A stretch of DNA of 38,230 nt, taken from NCBI GenBank assembly GCA_025349905.2, contig MU624631.1, positions 1 to 38,230 of the forward strand, read 5' to 3'. Of the stretch, positions 1 to 11,532 are shown one piece after another; position 1 is the stretch's first letter; each line of letters opens with the position of its first letter. The notes beneath the pieces were generated by a model. That model searched no databases, was not told where the DNA came from, and saw only the letters and a list, made by a program, of their open reading frames with translations. Source of the DNA: Blastocladiella britannica. Its lineage: Eukaryota; Blastocladiomycota; Blastocladiomycetes; Blastocladiales; Blastocladiaceae. Both the position numbers and the translations under genes were made by a program.

Positions 1-545
1 AGCACCTCCTCGGGCCGCGTCATCGACTCGATGCACACGATGCGCATCTCCTGCAGCACGCGCGGGTACAGCGACTTGCGCAGGTGCGCCTCCGGTTGAG
101 TAGTGGGGCTCCCATGATGCTGCCACTGACTGTCTGCACTTGATCACTGTGCAGTCGCTCCGTCCACATCGCCCAGTAATCGAGAATGGTCCTTAAGAGT
201 TGGTCATCCTTCATGCGTGATCTGTGCCAAATGTCAGTGTGCAGCCATGGCGGCCAGTGGCAACTGGTGCTCAAGTACACAGCCATGCTGGGCCAAGAAT
301 GTAACCAAGAAATTGGCCAGTGTCTGAATATACATCTCAGCATGGCTGCTGCCAGCTGCCCACAGACAGGCAAAATTGGTCATCTGGAGTGGCACCACCA
401 TTGCCACCATCTCCATCATGGTTGTGAGCAACTGCGTGCACATTGCATCTGTGCTGGTGTTAGCAATGGTGGCAAGCGCTTGCACTTCCTCCAGGCCCAT
501 CACCACAATCTTGGTGAGGCACTGCAGCGCGACAATGCAGAGGTC
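1..545 (-). pseudogene. Exportin-1 (CRM1/XPO1) fragment, frameshifted
   Basis: Read on the minus strand, this matches the central HEAT-repeat region of exportin-1, the nuclear export receptor, in three blocks in different frames. Block 1 (about 545-234) carries VALQCLTKIV and later LANFLVTFLAQHG, like the CRM1 segments around CLTEI and FLTTFL. Block 2 (about 237-107) continues without a gap as MKDDQLLRTILDYW and ends APLLN. Block 3 (about 105-1) reads PEAHLRKSLYPRVLQEM, then MRIVCIESMTRPEEV. The blocks abut: one single-base shift lies near 234-237 and another near 105-107, and neither has the GT/AG signals or length of an intron. The alignment stops at about position 545 with no start codon. 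It runs off the window on the other side, so the C-terminal half is not visible. Exportin identity is well supported. Pseudogene status rests on the two shifts and the missing N-terminus; assembly error is the alternative. Confidence 0.8.
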
Positions 546-605
546 AGGACATGGCAGGAACCAGGAAGTGTGACGTTCGCTGTTCAGAGAGGCACTGCGA
601 TCTGG

Positions 606-1606
606 GTCGGTGGGAAAGACTAGGAGATTTCTGGTTTAATACAACTTGTATTTAGTCAATATAAATGACTCGCGACACAGAGCCCAGGACGCGGCACTGG
701 TCGCGAGTGTCCCCTTTATACCTGCCATGGTCCCCCTCTTCCATTGCCTTTGATGGTCAGGTGACCATGGCCAACATTCCACCACGTTTCACCACATGTG
801 ACGCCATGATCGTCACAACCTGTTTTCACTTCGATAATGTTACCAGGGCCAGTGCAAAGGGGCACGCCGGCCCAAGCCGACACCAATGCGATCCGAGCTA
901 GCTTGTGCGCAATGCAAATGACAATTGCTAAAACAGAAAACAGAAGTCTCGCAGCGCAACGTTTTTTTTTGGTGATTTGATGCGAGGGTGTCTCACCCGT
1001 CCCACCTTGATCGCTCAACCGCCCGCTCTTTTCCCTCTTCCGCCCTCTCTTCTTTCTATTGATCGGCCCTGGCAACCAGCTCTAGTCGTGCTTTCTTTTT
1101 CGATTCTTACCACTGATCCGTGATGAGATTTGTTTCTTCATTTGTATTCACGGCTACTGCCAACTGACTGACGCGTGTGCACATTATTTTCTTCCGTAGC
1201 GGTCCCCGCAGTGACCTGCGACCATGCTGCCTTGCCGGCTGCCCCATTGGCGCTTGCGATTTCGGCGATCCTGACTTCCCCGGTCGTGCCGGTCGTGCCA
1301 GTTGCCCCGTACTCCTGGCACCCCCCGTCGTCCCTCAGAATCATTGATATATACACTCCACTCTGCATTCGCATCCACATTGATTGACATTTTCTCTGCC
1401 GGATTTATCCAATGAATTCGTAATGTTCCCAGAGGTGCCCGTAGGGTGGCGGTGGATCGTGGTCTGGAACCTCGGCGCAGTGGCCGCGCCAAGGAATGTG
1501 CCGTTCAACGCGTGCAAAGTGGTCGGTGGATCGGCCACCAGCAGGGGAGTGGGGAGACGAAAATAGCAAAATAAAACATATTTATATTTTTCCAGAGATA
1601 GATAAA
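606..1606. other. Gene-poor stretch downstream of CHD1
   Basis: I find no convincing gene in this kilobase. Short open frames exist on both strands (for example 1175-1387 plus, proline- and valine-rich), but none has a recognisable domain. None is joined into a longer product by splice signals that keep frame. A start codon at 1122 opens a short hydrophobic run resembling a signal peptide, but every GT/AG combination I tried reaches a stop soon after. The stretch includes the CHD1 3' region and A/T-rich runs near 1560-1600. Confidence 0.5.
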
Positions 1607-4600
1607 TCAAGGCCTCCTCTGCAATGATTGAGGGCGAGGAGAAGCGACTTGTTCCCGGTCCGGCGTGTTGGACGACGAGTTCAGCTTTTCGCTCAGCGCC
1701 TTGACTTGCGTCCACTTCGGCCCGTTCGGGAACCACTCGGCAACGTACTTCCAGAGATCGACCTGGACCTTGGCGTTCTGCTGGATGACGGCCTTGCCAA
1801 TGATGGCCAACTGTTGCTTGGTCGCCTCCACCTTGGCCTTGACGTCCTTGTTTTCCTGAGCGTTCCGCAACCCAATAAGCGCTTGCTTGACGGGCTTCAT
1901 GATCGACTTGCACAAGTCTAAGTTGTAGTCCGAGTCGGACGCGTCGCTGAGCGACGAGTTGTTGGATGCAGGAGACGGTGGTCGCGCTGTCCGCGACGAA
2001 GGGCGATCGGCGGCGGCGGCGACAGGTGCTCGTTTCGGTCTGGAGGCCGTCCCAGAGGAGACTGCGCTGCTGCTGGGTGCCCTTGCCGCTGCTTGGCGTC
2101 GGCGCTTGGTCGCCGTCTTCGCCGGCTGGTGCGCGTCGTCTGACGGCGCGTCGCTCAAATCGTCGCTCCCGTCCGCGTCGTCGGCGTCGCGAGCGCGCTT
2201 CCGTCCGCTGTTAGCCGACCGCGAAAAACTGGCATCGATTGTGGGCTGCCGATTTTGCGGAAGGAGCTTGGAGTTGAGGAGCTGAATCACGTAATCCGCG
2301 CGTCGAGCGAGGTGCTCTTGGCGCGGGAGCTTGCCGGCCTCGTTGTTCAGGAACATTTTGGACGAGAGACCCAGGGACGCGTCCTCGTGAATTGCCTTCC
2401 AGTTCCCGTACCCGTGGCGGTAGATCCCAACCACGAGCATGGCGTCCTCGCGCGGCGTCCACGAAATCGCCCAGCCAACTACGCCCTTGAGCGGCGTATG
2501 GATGCGGAACTCGGAGAGCGCTTCGGCCGTGCGACTGTTCAGGAACCGCCGAAGGACGTTTCCGAGTCCCTCGAGATCGCGAATGCGGGTGATTAGCGTC
2601 GCCGGGTGGAACTTGATGCCCTTGTATTGGAAATGGGCCGGGTTTGGGTCATCGATCCCGTCACGAGCAGCAGAAATGAGGTCCACCGCCGCGGCCTTGA
2701 CAATGCCGACGTCCCACGCCTCCAAGCCGGAATCCGCAACAATGTCGTCCATGCGCGTCTCAATGTCGCCAAAGTGGAGGATGGCCCGGTGCAGAGCCCG
2801 TGTTTCCGAGATCGAGAGCTCGCCGTCCCGTGACGCGTCTTCTATTTTGGGGGCGGGCTTGGTGCGCTTCCGCTTTCCGCTCCCAGCAGCAGCGGTCGCA
2901 GCGGCCGCAGCCGCAGCATCGGCCGGACCAGCTGGGGTCCCGTTCGCAAGAGTCGGGGTCGACATGAGCGCCTTGCGGTATTTGCGCATCGTGATAGCCT
3001 CCTCGGCCTGGCGCTGGGCCTCCAGTTCCTTTTGCTTCTCCGCCTCTTCCGCCTGGCGGCGGTCTTCCTCGGGAATAATGTCTTCCCACTTGAGCTGGTC
3101 CAACCCAAAGTCAACGACCGAAAACTGGTTCAGGAACTCGGAGCTGACGGCGTGCTCGCTGCCGCCATTGGTCGCGTCCCCCTGCTGCGCGGCGGCGGCG
3201 GCGTCAATATCCTCGAGCGCTTTCCGATCGCTCGCCTCCTGGCCCTCGGCGTCCTCCAAAATCTTGTCCAAATCAAGGTCGTCCAGCAACGTCCTCGTGC
3301 TGTCCTTGGCGAACAGGTCCTGTGCGCCAAACTTGAGGAGGGCGGACATCTCCTCGCGCGAGAGCTTGTCGGGCGGTGCGGCTAGGCCCTTGGACGCCGA
3401 CTCGGCTCCACCGGCACCGCCGGCTTTGCCCATCAGCTGCAAGACGTGGCGGCCCGACGTGTCCATTTGCTTGATGATGCAGTACTCGAGGATCATCTTG
3501 CGTTTCGCCCGCTCGATGATCTGCTCCTCGATCGTGTCCTTGGAAACAAGACGGTACACATGGACAGTTTTGGTCTGGCCAATGCGGTGCGCGCGAGCCA
3601 TCGCTTGCAAGTCGTTTTGGGGGTTCCAGTCCGAGTCAAAAATAATCACTGTTTAATCTAGTATCAGTTTCTATCATAAAACGAAAAAAAAAAGACGAGC
3701 GCACCAGTATCGGCCGTCGTCAGATTGAGGCCAAGGCCGCCCGCGCGCGTTGAGAGCAAAAACGCAAAGTCGGTCGAGTCCGGGGCGTTGAACTGTTCCA
3801 CCGATCGCTGCCGAACCGGCGCCGCGGTCCCGCCGTCGAGCCGCTGGTACCGGAACCCACGGTATGCCATGTAGTCGCTGATAATGTCGAGCATGCGCAC
3901 CATCTGGGAGAAGATGAGGACGCGGTGTCCCTCGACCTTCAGTCGCGTCAACAGCTTGTCGAGCAGCAGCATTTTGCCCGAGTTCATGAGCATGGCGCGC
4001 AGCATGTCAGCGGTCGTGCGCTTCTCATACCCCTGCAGTGCCATATCCTCGGCGCCGGAAATCAGGAACGGGTGGTTGCTGACCTTCTTGAGCTCCATGG
4101 CAATGTTCAGGAGCGACAGTTTGGGTCCGCTGCGCGAGTTGGAGCTGAGAGCGGTAAAGTTGCGCGACAAGATACTCTTGTAAAACTCGAGCTGCATCGG
4201 AGCCAGATCGACGCGCAGGATCCGCTCGGACTTGTTGGGCAGCGACGTCTCGACATCGCGCTTGAGCCGGCGCAGCATGTGGTCCTTGAGGCGTGAATGT
4301 AGCATCTTGATCTTGTCCATGCCGCCGTCGTCGGTCCCGTGCACGTCGAAATCCTCCAGATCAGAGAACTTTTCGGGCATCAGGAACTGCAGGAGCGCGT
4401 TGAGCTCGGCAATGGAATTTTGGAGCGGGGTGCCCGTAATGAGGAGCCGATTGGCTGTCCGGAAGCCCTTGAGCACCTCGTACAGCTGCGAGTTGGCGTT
4501 CTTGAGTCGGTGGGCTAGCGTTTAAAAATATGTTTCACAAGTGTGAGATGCTGTCCGCATAAAAAGAATAATAAATAACATACCTTCATCGACAGCAAGG

Positions 4601-6311
4601 TAGGCCCACTTGATGGCCTTGAGCTCGGTCTCATCCTTGAGAATCATTTCGAACGACGTGAGGAGCACGTTGGGCTTGAAATCGGATGCTCGGGGTTTGC
4701 GCGACGACGCGCTCGCCTGGTAAAACTCGTGCTCGCGAATGACCTCGCGGGCTTGGCGGTTCCCAACGTACACGACCAGGTTCATTTTGGGCGCCCACTT
4801 GGCAAACTCGGACTGCCACGAGTGGATCACGGAGAGCGGGACCACGATCAGGAACGGCCCGTGGTTGCGGAAGTCGTGCACCATCGCGCTCAGGGCAGAG
4901 ATGGTCTGCACCGTCTTGCCGAGGCCCATTTCGTCCGCTAATGAACAATAGGTAAAGTTGATATTCGCTGAAAGAAATAATGAAAAGAATAAAGAAAATA
5001 CAATACCAAGGATGCCGTTTTCGTTCTTGGACCAAAGCGACAGCAGCCAGTTCATGCCCAGCAGCTGGTACTCGCGCAACTCTCCAGCATCGATATAGGA
5101 GGGTTGAACTTTTGAAGTTGGCCGAGGACGGCGGTCATGTGGGCCGTAGACCTTGCCCTTGCCCGGGAGGAACTGCGAGTGCTCGCGGGCGTAGTACTCG
5201 TCAATCTCCTTCTGGAAGGCGGGTGCAATCGTGGCCACCGATTCCCACGTGCAGTTGGCGTAATCGAGGCGCTTCCACTTGCAAAGATACTCGGTCTCCT
5301 CCGGCATGGCGCCGTCGCCGTCGTCAGTCGCCATGTCTCCAGCGTCCGACGCGGAGACTTGTCGTGCGTCAATGATGCGCTCGACTTGGCTGCGCTCTTG
5401 CAAAAAGTTGCGGTGGAGTTCGATTTGAATGGTGCGCTCCTCGCGTGCGTCTGCGTCGAGACGGTCGAGCTCGTCTTGGTCGGGTAAGAAGCTCTTGTAG
5501 TTGAGGACCTTGCGGTGACCCTTGACGTGCCGCAGAGACGCCTCGTCCTCCCACGTGTTGTGCAGGTACGACTTGCCCTTCCACTTGACGAGGTACACGA
5601 CGCGCGGCAGTGCGCCATCCACGTCCATATCTGATACAGTGTCAGTTGAGTCCATTACAGTAAAGAAATAAAGAAAAGCGTACCACTCTCCAACGGCTCG
5701 TCGCGATGATCCAGGATATCCTCGATGGTAGGCACCTGCGGCTCTAACGCCATTTCCATCTCGTGCGCCATCATAGCCGACTCAGTCTCGTCGGCGCTGT
5801 CCTCCCCCTCGCTCTCAAGCCCTTGTCCGACCGCAGTGTAGTCCACTGTAGCCCGAGCGCGCGTCGAAAACCGGATCGCAGGCCCAAACGACTCCGAGTC
5901 CTCCGAGTCGTCGTCCTTGTGGCGCCGCGATTTGGACGGGCGTGCGCTGCGGGCTTGAGGGCGGCGCTGTTGCTGCGGGCGGCGGGCGGTGCGCGGGCGG
6001 CGGACTGATGCGCGCGGCGAATCCTCTTCGTCGTCGTCCTCTTCCTCTTCCGAGTCGTCCTCGGATTGCTCCTCGGCTGAATCAGAGCTGCTGGAAGTGT
6101 GGCCGCCGCCTCGTGGCGATCGGCGGGTACCCGTGTGGCCGGCGCGAGCATCGTCATGGCCGTTGTGGTGGTGGTGGTGGTGGTGGTGGTCGTCGTCGTT
6201 TTCATCGTCTTCATCGTCGTCATCGCTCACAATGATGCGGCGGCGGCCGTAGCCATTGGCCATTTCGGAGGAGACCTGGTGGTGATTTGCAGTGTGAGCA
6301 TGGTGATCCAT
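1607..6311 (-). CDS. CHD1: CHD1-type chromatin remodelling ATPase
   Basis: Five exons (6311-5684, 5630-5007, 4937-4584, 4514-3705, 3648-1607) join in frame to 1,485 codons. CHD1 slides and spaces nucleosomes on transcribed genes in an ATP-dependent way. The first ~200 residues are acidic, with Asp/Glu, His and Ser runs. A double chromodomain follows ([16 protein letters not shown] and [16 protein letters not shown]). The Snf2 ATPase shows DEMGLGKT (motif I), DEAH (motif II, rebuilt across intron 3), ITGTPLQNS (motif III), and the helicase C lobe with [11 protein letters not shown] and RAHRIGQ. Next come a SANT/SLIDE-like region ([22 protein letters not shown]) and a C-terminal helical CHCT domain ([12 protein letters not shown] to EWFPNGPKW). 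The start at 6311 is the first ATG in frame; an upstream GTG at 6326 is not preferred. Length and domain order match fungal and animal CHD1, so the assignment is firm. Confidence 0.97.
6164..6190. repeat. Trinucleotide repeat coding for polyhistidine in CHD1
   Basis: An uninterrupted run of about nine TGG/GTG units on the plus strand encodes eight consecutive histidines on the minus strand, inside the acidic N-terminal region of CHD1. It is flanked by GTC repeats that encode aspartate. Such a pure triplet run is expected to vary in length between strains. Confidence 0.8.
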
Positions 6312-8119
6312 ATGCTGACCTTCCACGGAATTCGGCTGGCATCCAAGTCATCGCACATCTCATCGGTGCGGTGGAGAGATCAGGGAGCGATTGTGGGAAG
6401 TAAGCGTGAAGGCGTACTCCATCAGTCGAATCCTCATAACCATCGTTTGGGATAGGGCGGCGCGCGCGCGCAGACCGGCGCAGGCCAAACAGCTCCGGAT
6501 TCTGGGCAATGTACGACGATTCGTCTGGGACATGTCCAAGTTAGCCTCGCGTGTGATCGTGGATTTGTATTTTGGTCCAGCAGGCAAGATGTTCGTGGGC
6601 CATTGAAAGTGTTTGCAGGTGGATTATGGGTGGGCAAGTGCCAAGTGTCACAAAAGAAAGGAAAAAAAGAAAAGAGAGGCAGGCTCAAAGGCAATGCGGG
6701 AAGTGGAAATGGTTTGCAGGGAATTGGAGTATAAAATCAGGTTTGATGATGGCCGTACCCATGAAGCAGAGCCGAGTAAATTTAATACAATGGTATGTGG
6801 GTGTAGTATCCTCGAGCCGCCGTGTGGACGTGTGTGCAGGCAGTATATAACAAAAAAAAACGACAAGTCTGTGTGTCTGGTGTGCTACTGGCGGGGTCGT
6901 GCGAAAAGTGACGATAAAAGTCGCCTTGGAAGAGCGAAAGTTCTCAATTTAAATTATGTATTAGAAAGCTCAAGAGGTGCAGCATGGTGCTCCTGGCCGA
7001 GCAGAAGGCCCGGGCGGTGCGGGACGCGCACAAACCTTCCCGACATGATCTCGACGATGGGACAAGAGCGCGCTGCCGTCAAGGGACGCGTACGCCGAGG
7101 CGCCCACTGTGACGACGATACTCGCCGGCTTGAAGGGATCCGAGCAAGGCACGGATCTTGGAAATGGTACGCGTCAGGTCGGGAAATGGTGGTCCGAGAG
7201 ATGAGGCGCGCCAGCCCGATGAGGGGAGCCAGTATCAGGGAGTACTACACAGGAGAAGACGCAAAGTCAGGCAGACCGGTCGGTCCGCGGATGGACAAAG
7301 CGTTTGCGATAAGCAGGAGATCGCGGATCCGACCAAGCATGCCATGGAGCCATGCAGCAGCGACGCCTGCGGTTGCTCACACGCCCGTGCATGCACATAA
7401 GGGTACACAGTACTGGTCGGCACAATGGGATGCACGCTTGGAGGACAGTCACGGCATTGTGCCCGCACCAATTTCCCAAATGGGTCTGTGTGAGAATGTT
7501 AATTTTTACGGGTCAACATACCGTTATAGCTTTTGATTTAGCGTTATCTACTTCCATAAAACGACCGTATCTGTGGAAACACTTAGTCAGACGTGATTTA
7601 TTTCGACCTGAATGGTGGTATACCGAGCGAGGAGGGGTCGACTGGTAAAAAAAGTGGACATCAACAATCAAGCAAGAGCTGTCCAGCCCAATATGCTAGT
7701 AGCACAGCCATACGACGAATAAAGCAAGCATCAAAATCAAAAATAATGGGCGAGAAGGGTATTATGGGTTGACGTTGGGCGGTCGGAAAAAACGATGAGT
7801 GGTGGACGAGATGTTTTCGACATCAACAAAGGAGGGGGCAAAGGCAAAAATATAGTACGTACGCACAAGTACGGGCACTGGCCCGGGCATCCATGGTGAT
7901 TGGCATTCGACAGAGGCGAAAAAAAAAAAGTGAGCGGCGAAAAAGAAGGTCAGCGACTGTTGAGTTGAGTGTGCGGATGACGAAGCACCAGCTCGACTCA
8001 GCAACTGGTCACGATAAAAGGGAAAAGAAACGCTCGCCCATCTTTTCTGTTGGCAGACAACCACGAAACCGTCCTGCCCAACCCACTCCAATAACCCATA
8101 CCCTCCTCAATATTTAGCA
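6312..8119. other. Long divergent intergenic region between CHD1 and eIF6
   Basis: This 1.8 kb between two divergently transcribed genes must hold both promoters. No gene is convincing. One open frame (6613-7536, plus) runs 307 codons, but its translation is rich in Arg, Ser, Cys and Trp, has no recognisable domain and no splice partners. Protein-like runs occur in other frames, such as MVLLAEQKARAVRDAHKPSR from 6984 and DAYAEAPTVTTILAGLKG from about 7085. They are in different frames and could not be joined. They may be chance or a decayed gene. I recognised no tRNA or small RNA. Confidence 0.4.
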
Positions 8120-8931
8120 ATGGCCGTCCGCGCTCAATTCGAAAACTCTGACGATATCGGTGTCTTTGCGCGCCTGACCAACTCGTACTGCCTGGTGTCG
8201 ATTGGCGGGTCCGAGAACTTTTACTCGGTGTTTGAGGCCGAGCTCGCGGACGTGATTCCCGTCGTGCACTGCTCGGTCGCCGGCACCCGCATTGTCGGCC
8301 GCCTGACTGCCGGCAATCGCCACGGCCTGCTGCTGCCCAACACCACGTCGGACCAGGAGCTGCAGCACCTGCGCAACTCGCTGCCCGATGCGGTGGCGGT
8401 GCAGCGCGTGGAGGAGCGTCTATCGGCGCTGGGCAACGTGATTGCCTGCAACGACTACGTGGCCCTCGTGCACCCGGACATTGATCGCGAGACCGAGGAG
8501 CTGATTGCCGACGTGCTCAAGGTCGAGGTGTTCCGTCACACGGTGGCCAACAACACGCTGGTCGGCAGCTACGCGGTGCTCTCGAACCAGGGCGGGCTTG
8601 TGCACCCGCGCACTACCGTGCAGGAGAAGGAGGAGCTCGCGTCGCTTCTTCAGGTGCCCCTTGTGGTTCGTTTCCCCTTTTATGTTCTTCTTTACTTTTT
8701 CGGGTTTTCACTGATGCATTAAAAACATAATAGGCAGGAACCATCAACCGCGGTTCGGACGTGCTCGGCGGCGGCCTGATTGTCAACGATTTTAGTGCCT
8801 TTGTCGGATACGCCACTACCGGTACCGAGCTTTCGGTGGTCGAGAGCGTCTTCAAGCTGCACGATGCCGGCGTTGGCCAGGCAACAACTGTCACTGACAT
8901 GCGCAACGCCCTCCTCGATCAGCTCGTGTAA
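8120..8931 (+). CDS. TIF6: Eukaryotic translation initiation factor 6 (ribosome anti-association factor)
   Basis: Two exons (8120-8665, 8734-8931) give 247 codons, close to the ~245 of yeast Tif6. eIF6 binds the 60S subunit, is needed for its nucleolar maturation and nuclear export, and blocks early joining to 40S. The product opens [19 protein letters not shown], keeps [13 protein letters not shown], and contains [20 protein letters not shown]. The splice rebuilds [18 protein letters not shown] and gives the five-fold repeat architecture of the family (IF6 superfamily). The 68-nt intron has a CTGAT-type branch sequence. The gene converges on the dynein intermediate chain gene, with only 62 bp between stop codons, so their 3' UTRs probably overlap. 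Confidence 0.97.
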
Positions 8932-8993
8932 CTAAAAAAAACAATGGAAAATATATAATTTTTTATCCTTTATCCTCAACTTCATTATTATGG

Positions 8994-11480
8994 TTATTGC
9001 TCTTGAGACGACTGCATCAGGGCGAGCTGGCGAGAGAACTTGGGCCAGTCTTCGTCGCGTCCGTGGAACGACTGTTTTGGGTAAAACGTATGAGCTGATT
9101 ATCCAAATAAAATGAATAAGAAACAGGTCGTACCTCGGCAAGCTCAAATACGTGAATCTGCCCCGTCGCGCCGCCAACAGACACCCGGCGGCCGTCTTGC
9201 GAGAACGCCACCTTGTTGAGCGCCCGGTTGGACACATTGACGCGCGCCACGTACAGCTCCGTGTCCTCGTTGAGGTTCCACAGGTCCAGGTGGCCCGACC
9301 CGTCCACGGACGCAAACACCGCCGGGTGCGACGGCGACCACGCAACGTCAAACACGTAGTCGCCCGCCTCGAGGAACGAAAACAGGGGCCCGTGCGTTGC
9401 CATGGACGTGGAGCCGTTCGGGACTCCCGCCGCATTGGCGACCGGCAGCGCCGACGAAGCAGCGGCGGCGGCAGCGGCAGCAGCAGCCGTGGATCCTGAC
9501 TGGCCCGGCGCCGTGGACGGCCGCCCCGCGCGCCACAGTTTGACCGTCCAGTCCACCGAGCTGGTGAGGAACAGGTCGGCGAACTCGCCGGATCCCGACC
9601 GGTGGAACGCGATGCCCGTGACGGTACCCGAGTGGCCAATGTACGCGTCGGTGACGCCGGCCTTGGACCCGGCGCGGTCGTACCGCGAGACGTGCAGCAC
9701 GCTGCCGTGCTCGGTGCCGACCCACAGCGACGCGCTCTCGGTTCCGGGCGCCGCAAAGCACGTGATGCCGACCTCGGCCACCGCCGCGCCCAAGCTACCC
9801 ATGGCGCCACCGTACCGTCCAAACGAGGCGGCGCTGCCCGCTCCCAGCTGCGAGGGCAAGCCAATGGGCATGGTGAGTTCCAGCACCTCCTGCGGCTGCG
9901 CAAGCATATCGAGCTGCCACGCGCACACGGTACCGTCCGAGCTCGCCGTAACTAGCTGGTGCGCCACCTCGCTGCCAATCAGGGCACTGCATGCCACCGG
10001 GTGCGTGTGGCCGCCAGCACTCAGCGGCGTCTTGAGGGCCGGGCCCATCGGGTGCACGACGCCCACAATCCCTGTAGCGGCCGCGTTGTTGTTGTGGGTG
10101 CTGCCATTTGTCATGGGCGCCGCGGCATTTGTCACGCGCGCCTTGCGCGTGTCCCAAATCACAATCTGACCCGAGTACGTGCCGCCAACAATCAAGTGAG
10201 GGTGGTAGTCGGAAAAGTGGGATGTCCGCACTTCGGACTGGCAAACCAGCACAAACTCGGGGCGCGACGAAATGAGCAGGTTCCATACGAGAACCAGTCC
10301 GTCCGAGTCAGTCGTCGGCAACGTGGATTTGGTGTACGCGGCGGCTACGAGTTCGGGGAACTATACTCATTTTTTTGCACCGGTCAATTGTCGATTTCGA
10401 TCAAAGAAAAGGTGAACACGCACGCGAGGATTCCACGAGAGAGCAGAGACGGTGCGGCCCTTGGTCCACTGGTCATGCGCAAACGTGAATTGCAGTTTGG
10501 CCGGCGGCACGTCCACGTTTTGGCTATCCTCCTGAAGGTCAAAACACAACACAAGCCAAAAGAAAAGAAAAAAAAGAACGATACCTGACGACATCCTGCG
10601 AAATGGTGTAGTCGCGCAAGAAATCGAATGTTTCGGCAATCGTCAGCGCCTTTTCCATGGCGACGGCCGAGTGCTGCATAAAGTCATGGAACGGTTCCGA
10701 CATGACAATGGCTCGCTTGATCTCGTCGGGCATCATCGGCGGCAGTTGCGGCGCCGGGGACACAGGTTGCGCAGTCTCGCCGCCCACGGGATCAGCGTCT
10801 GGGCGCTCTGCCGGGCGGAGATTCTCGTCATTGACCATCCCATCGTCGCCAACGACATCGACCTCCATGTCGGTCTGCATTTCCTTGCTGTAGTACACGC
10901 GCTCCTGTAAAAATTTTACATTTCCACATCAATGATTCAAGCCGTCAATGACTTTAACCAGAAAGGACAATGACTCCGTACCACGGGTGCCAGATCAATC
11001 AAGATGGCGTCGGTAGCTTGGAGCAAGAGGTTGGGTCTGTTGACATAAAATAAATCGTAAGGCAAGGACACTCCTTGGCCACATCGATCAAGGCCATCGG
11101 ACGCACCTCGAAGGGTAGACAGGCGAGGGCGCATGCCCATCTGGTGCGGGCGACGCGGCGCCGCCGCGCTCGCTGACGGCAGGCGAGTTGGGAGTCGACG
11201 AGCCCTGGCCATGGCCACCAGACGAGACCGACGACGCGCTGCTGGCGACGACGCGGTCCGAGAGGAGCTTGGAGACGAGTGCGTCGACCTGGGCGCCCGT
11301 GGTGCGAGAGTTGGGGCGGTAGGATGGCGGCGGAGGGGTGGCGTCAAGTCCGCCTTTGGACGGCGAGACCGACGACGCCGCGGACGAGAACAGGGCACTG
11401 CGCTCCTCCCGCACTCGGCGCAGCTCGGCTAGTTTCTGGCGCTTGAGTTCCAGCGCTCGCTTACGTTCGTCAATGTCCAT
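8994..11480 (-). CDS. Cytoplasmic dynein intermediate chain, WD-repeat
   Basis: Six exons (11480-11107, 11036-10982, 10904-10585, 10523-10424, 10360-9134, 9071-8994) join to 717 codons. Dynein intermediate chains (animal DYNC1I, yeast Pac11) link the motor heavy chain to dynactin and light chains. The N-terminus is the typical charged helix (MDIDERKRALELKRQKLAELRR) used for p150/NudE binding. A Ser/Pro-rich linker and a conserved segment (FLRDYTISQDVV, then FTFAHDQWTKGRTVSALSWNP) follow. The WD propeller includes GLVLVWNL, GGTYSGQIVIWDTR, TASSDGTVCAWQL, SSVDWTVKLWR, SVDGSGHLDLWNLN and GGATGQIHVFEL. A polyalanine insert lies between blades. The third intron could end at either of two nearby AGs; the one used here (TAG at 10526-10524) keeps frame. 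It could be an axonemal chain, but length and N-terminus favour the cytoplasmic type. Confidence 0.92.
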
Positions 11481-11532
11481 TTTTTTGGCTTTATGATTTG
11501 GTTTGATATAGGAAAAAAGAAATGCATGCAAA

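Noticed and set aside
1046..1066. Short similarity to 25935-25952 (ttctattgat followed by yggccc)
   Set aside because: Only about 16 bases match, one copy lies inside a POLD3 intron, and no longer repeat surrounds either. Treated as chance.
1122..1387. Possible small secreted-protein gene with a leader at 1122 and a 58-nt intron
   Set aside because: All GT/AG choices tried lead to a stop codon almost at once, and the downstream frame is in another phase.
2439..3656. Plus-strand open frame of 405 codons opposite CHD1 exon 5
   Set aside because: Antisense shadow of conserved CHD1 coding sequence; its composition (Ser, Arg, Ala) is that of a reverse-complement frame.
6613..7536. 307-codon plus-strand frame in the CHD1-eIF6 gap
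   Set aside because: The composition is unlike a folded or even a typical disordered protein, and there are no domains, start context or splice partners. Kept only as part of the gap description.
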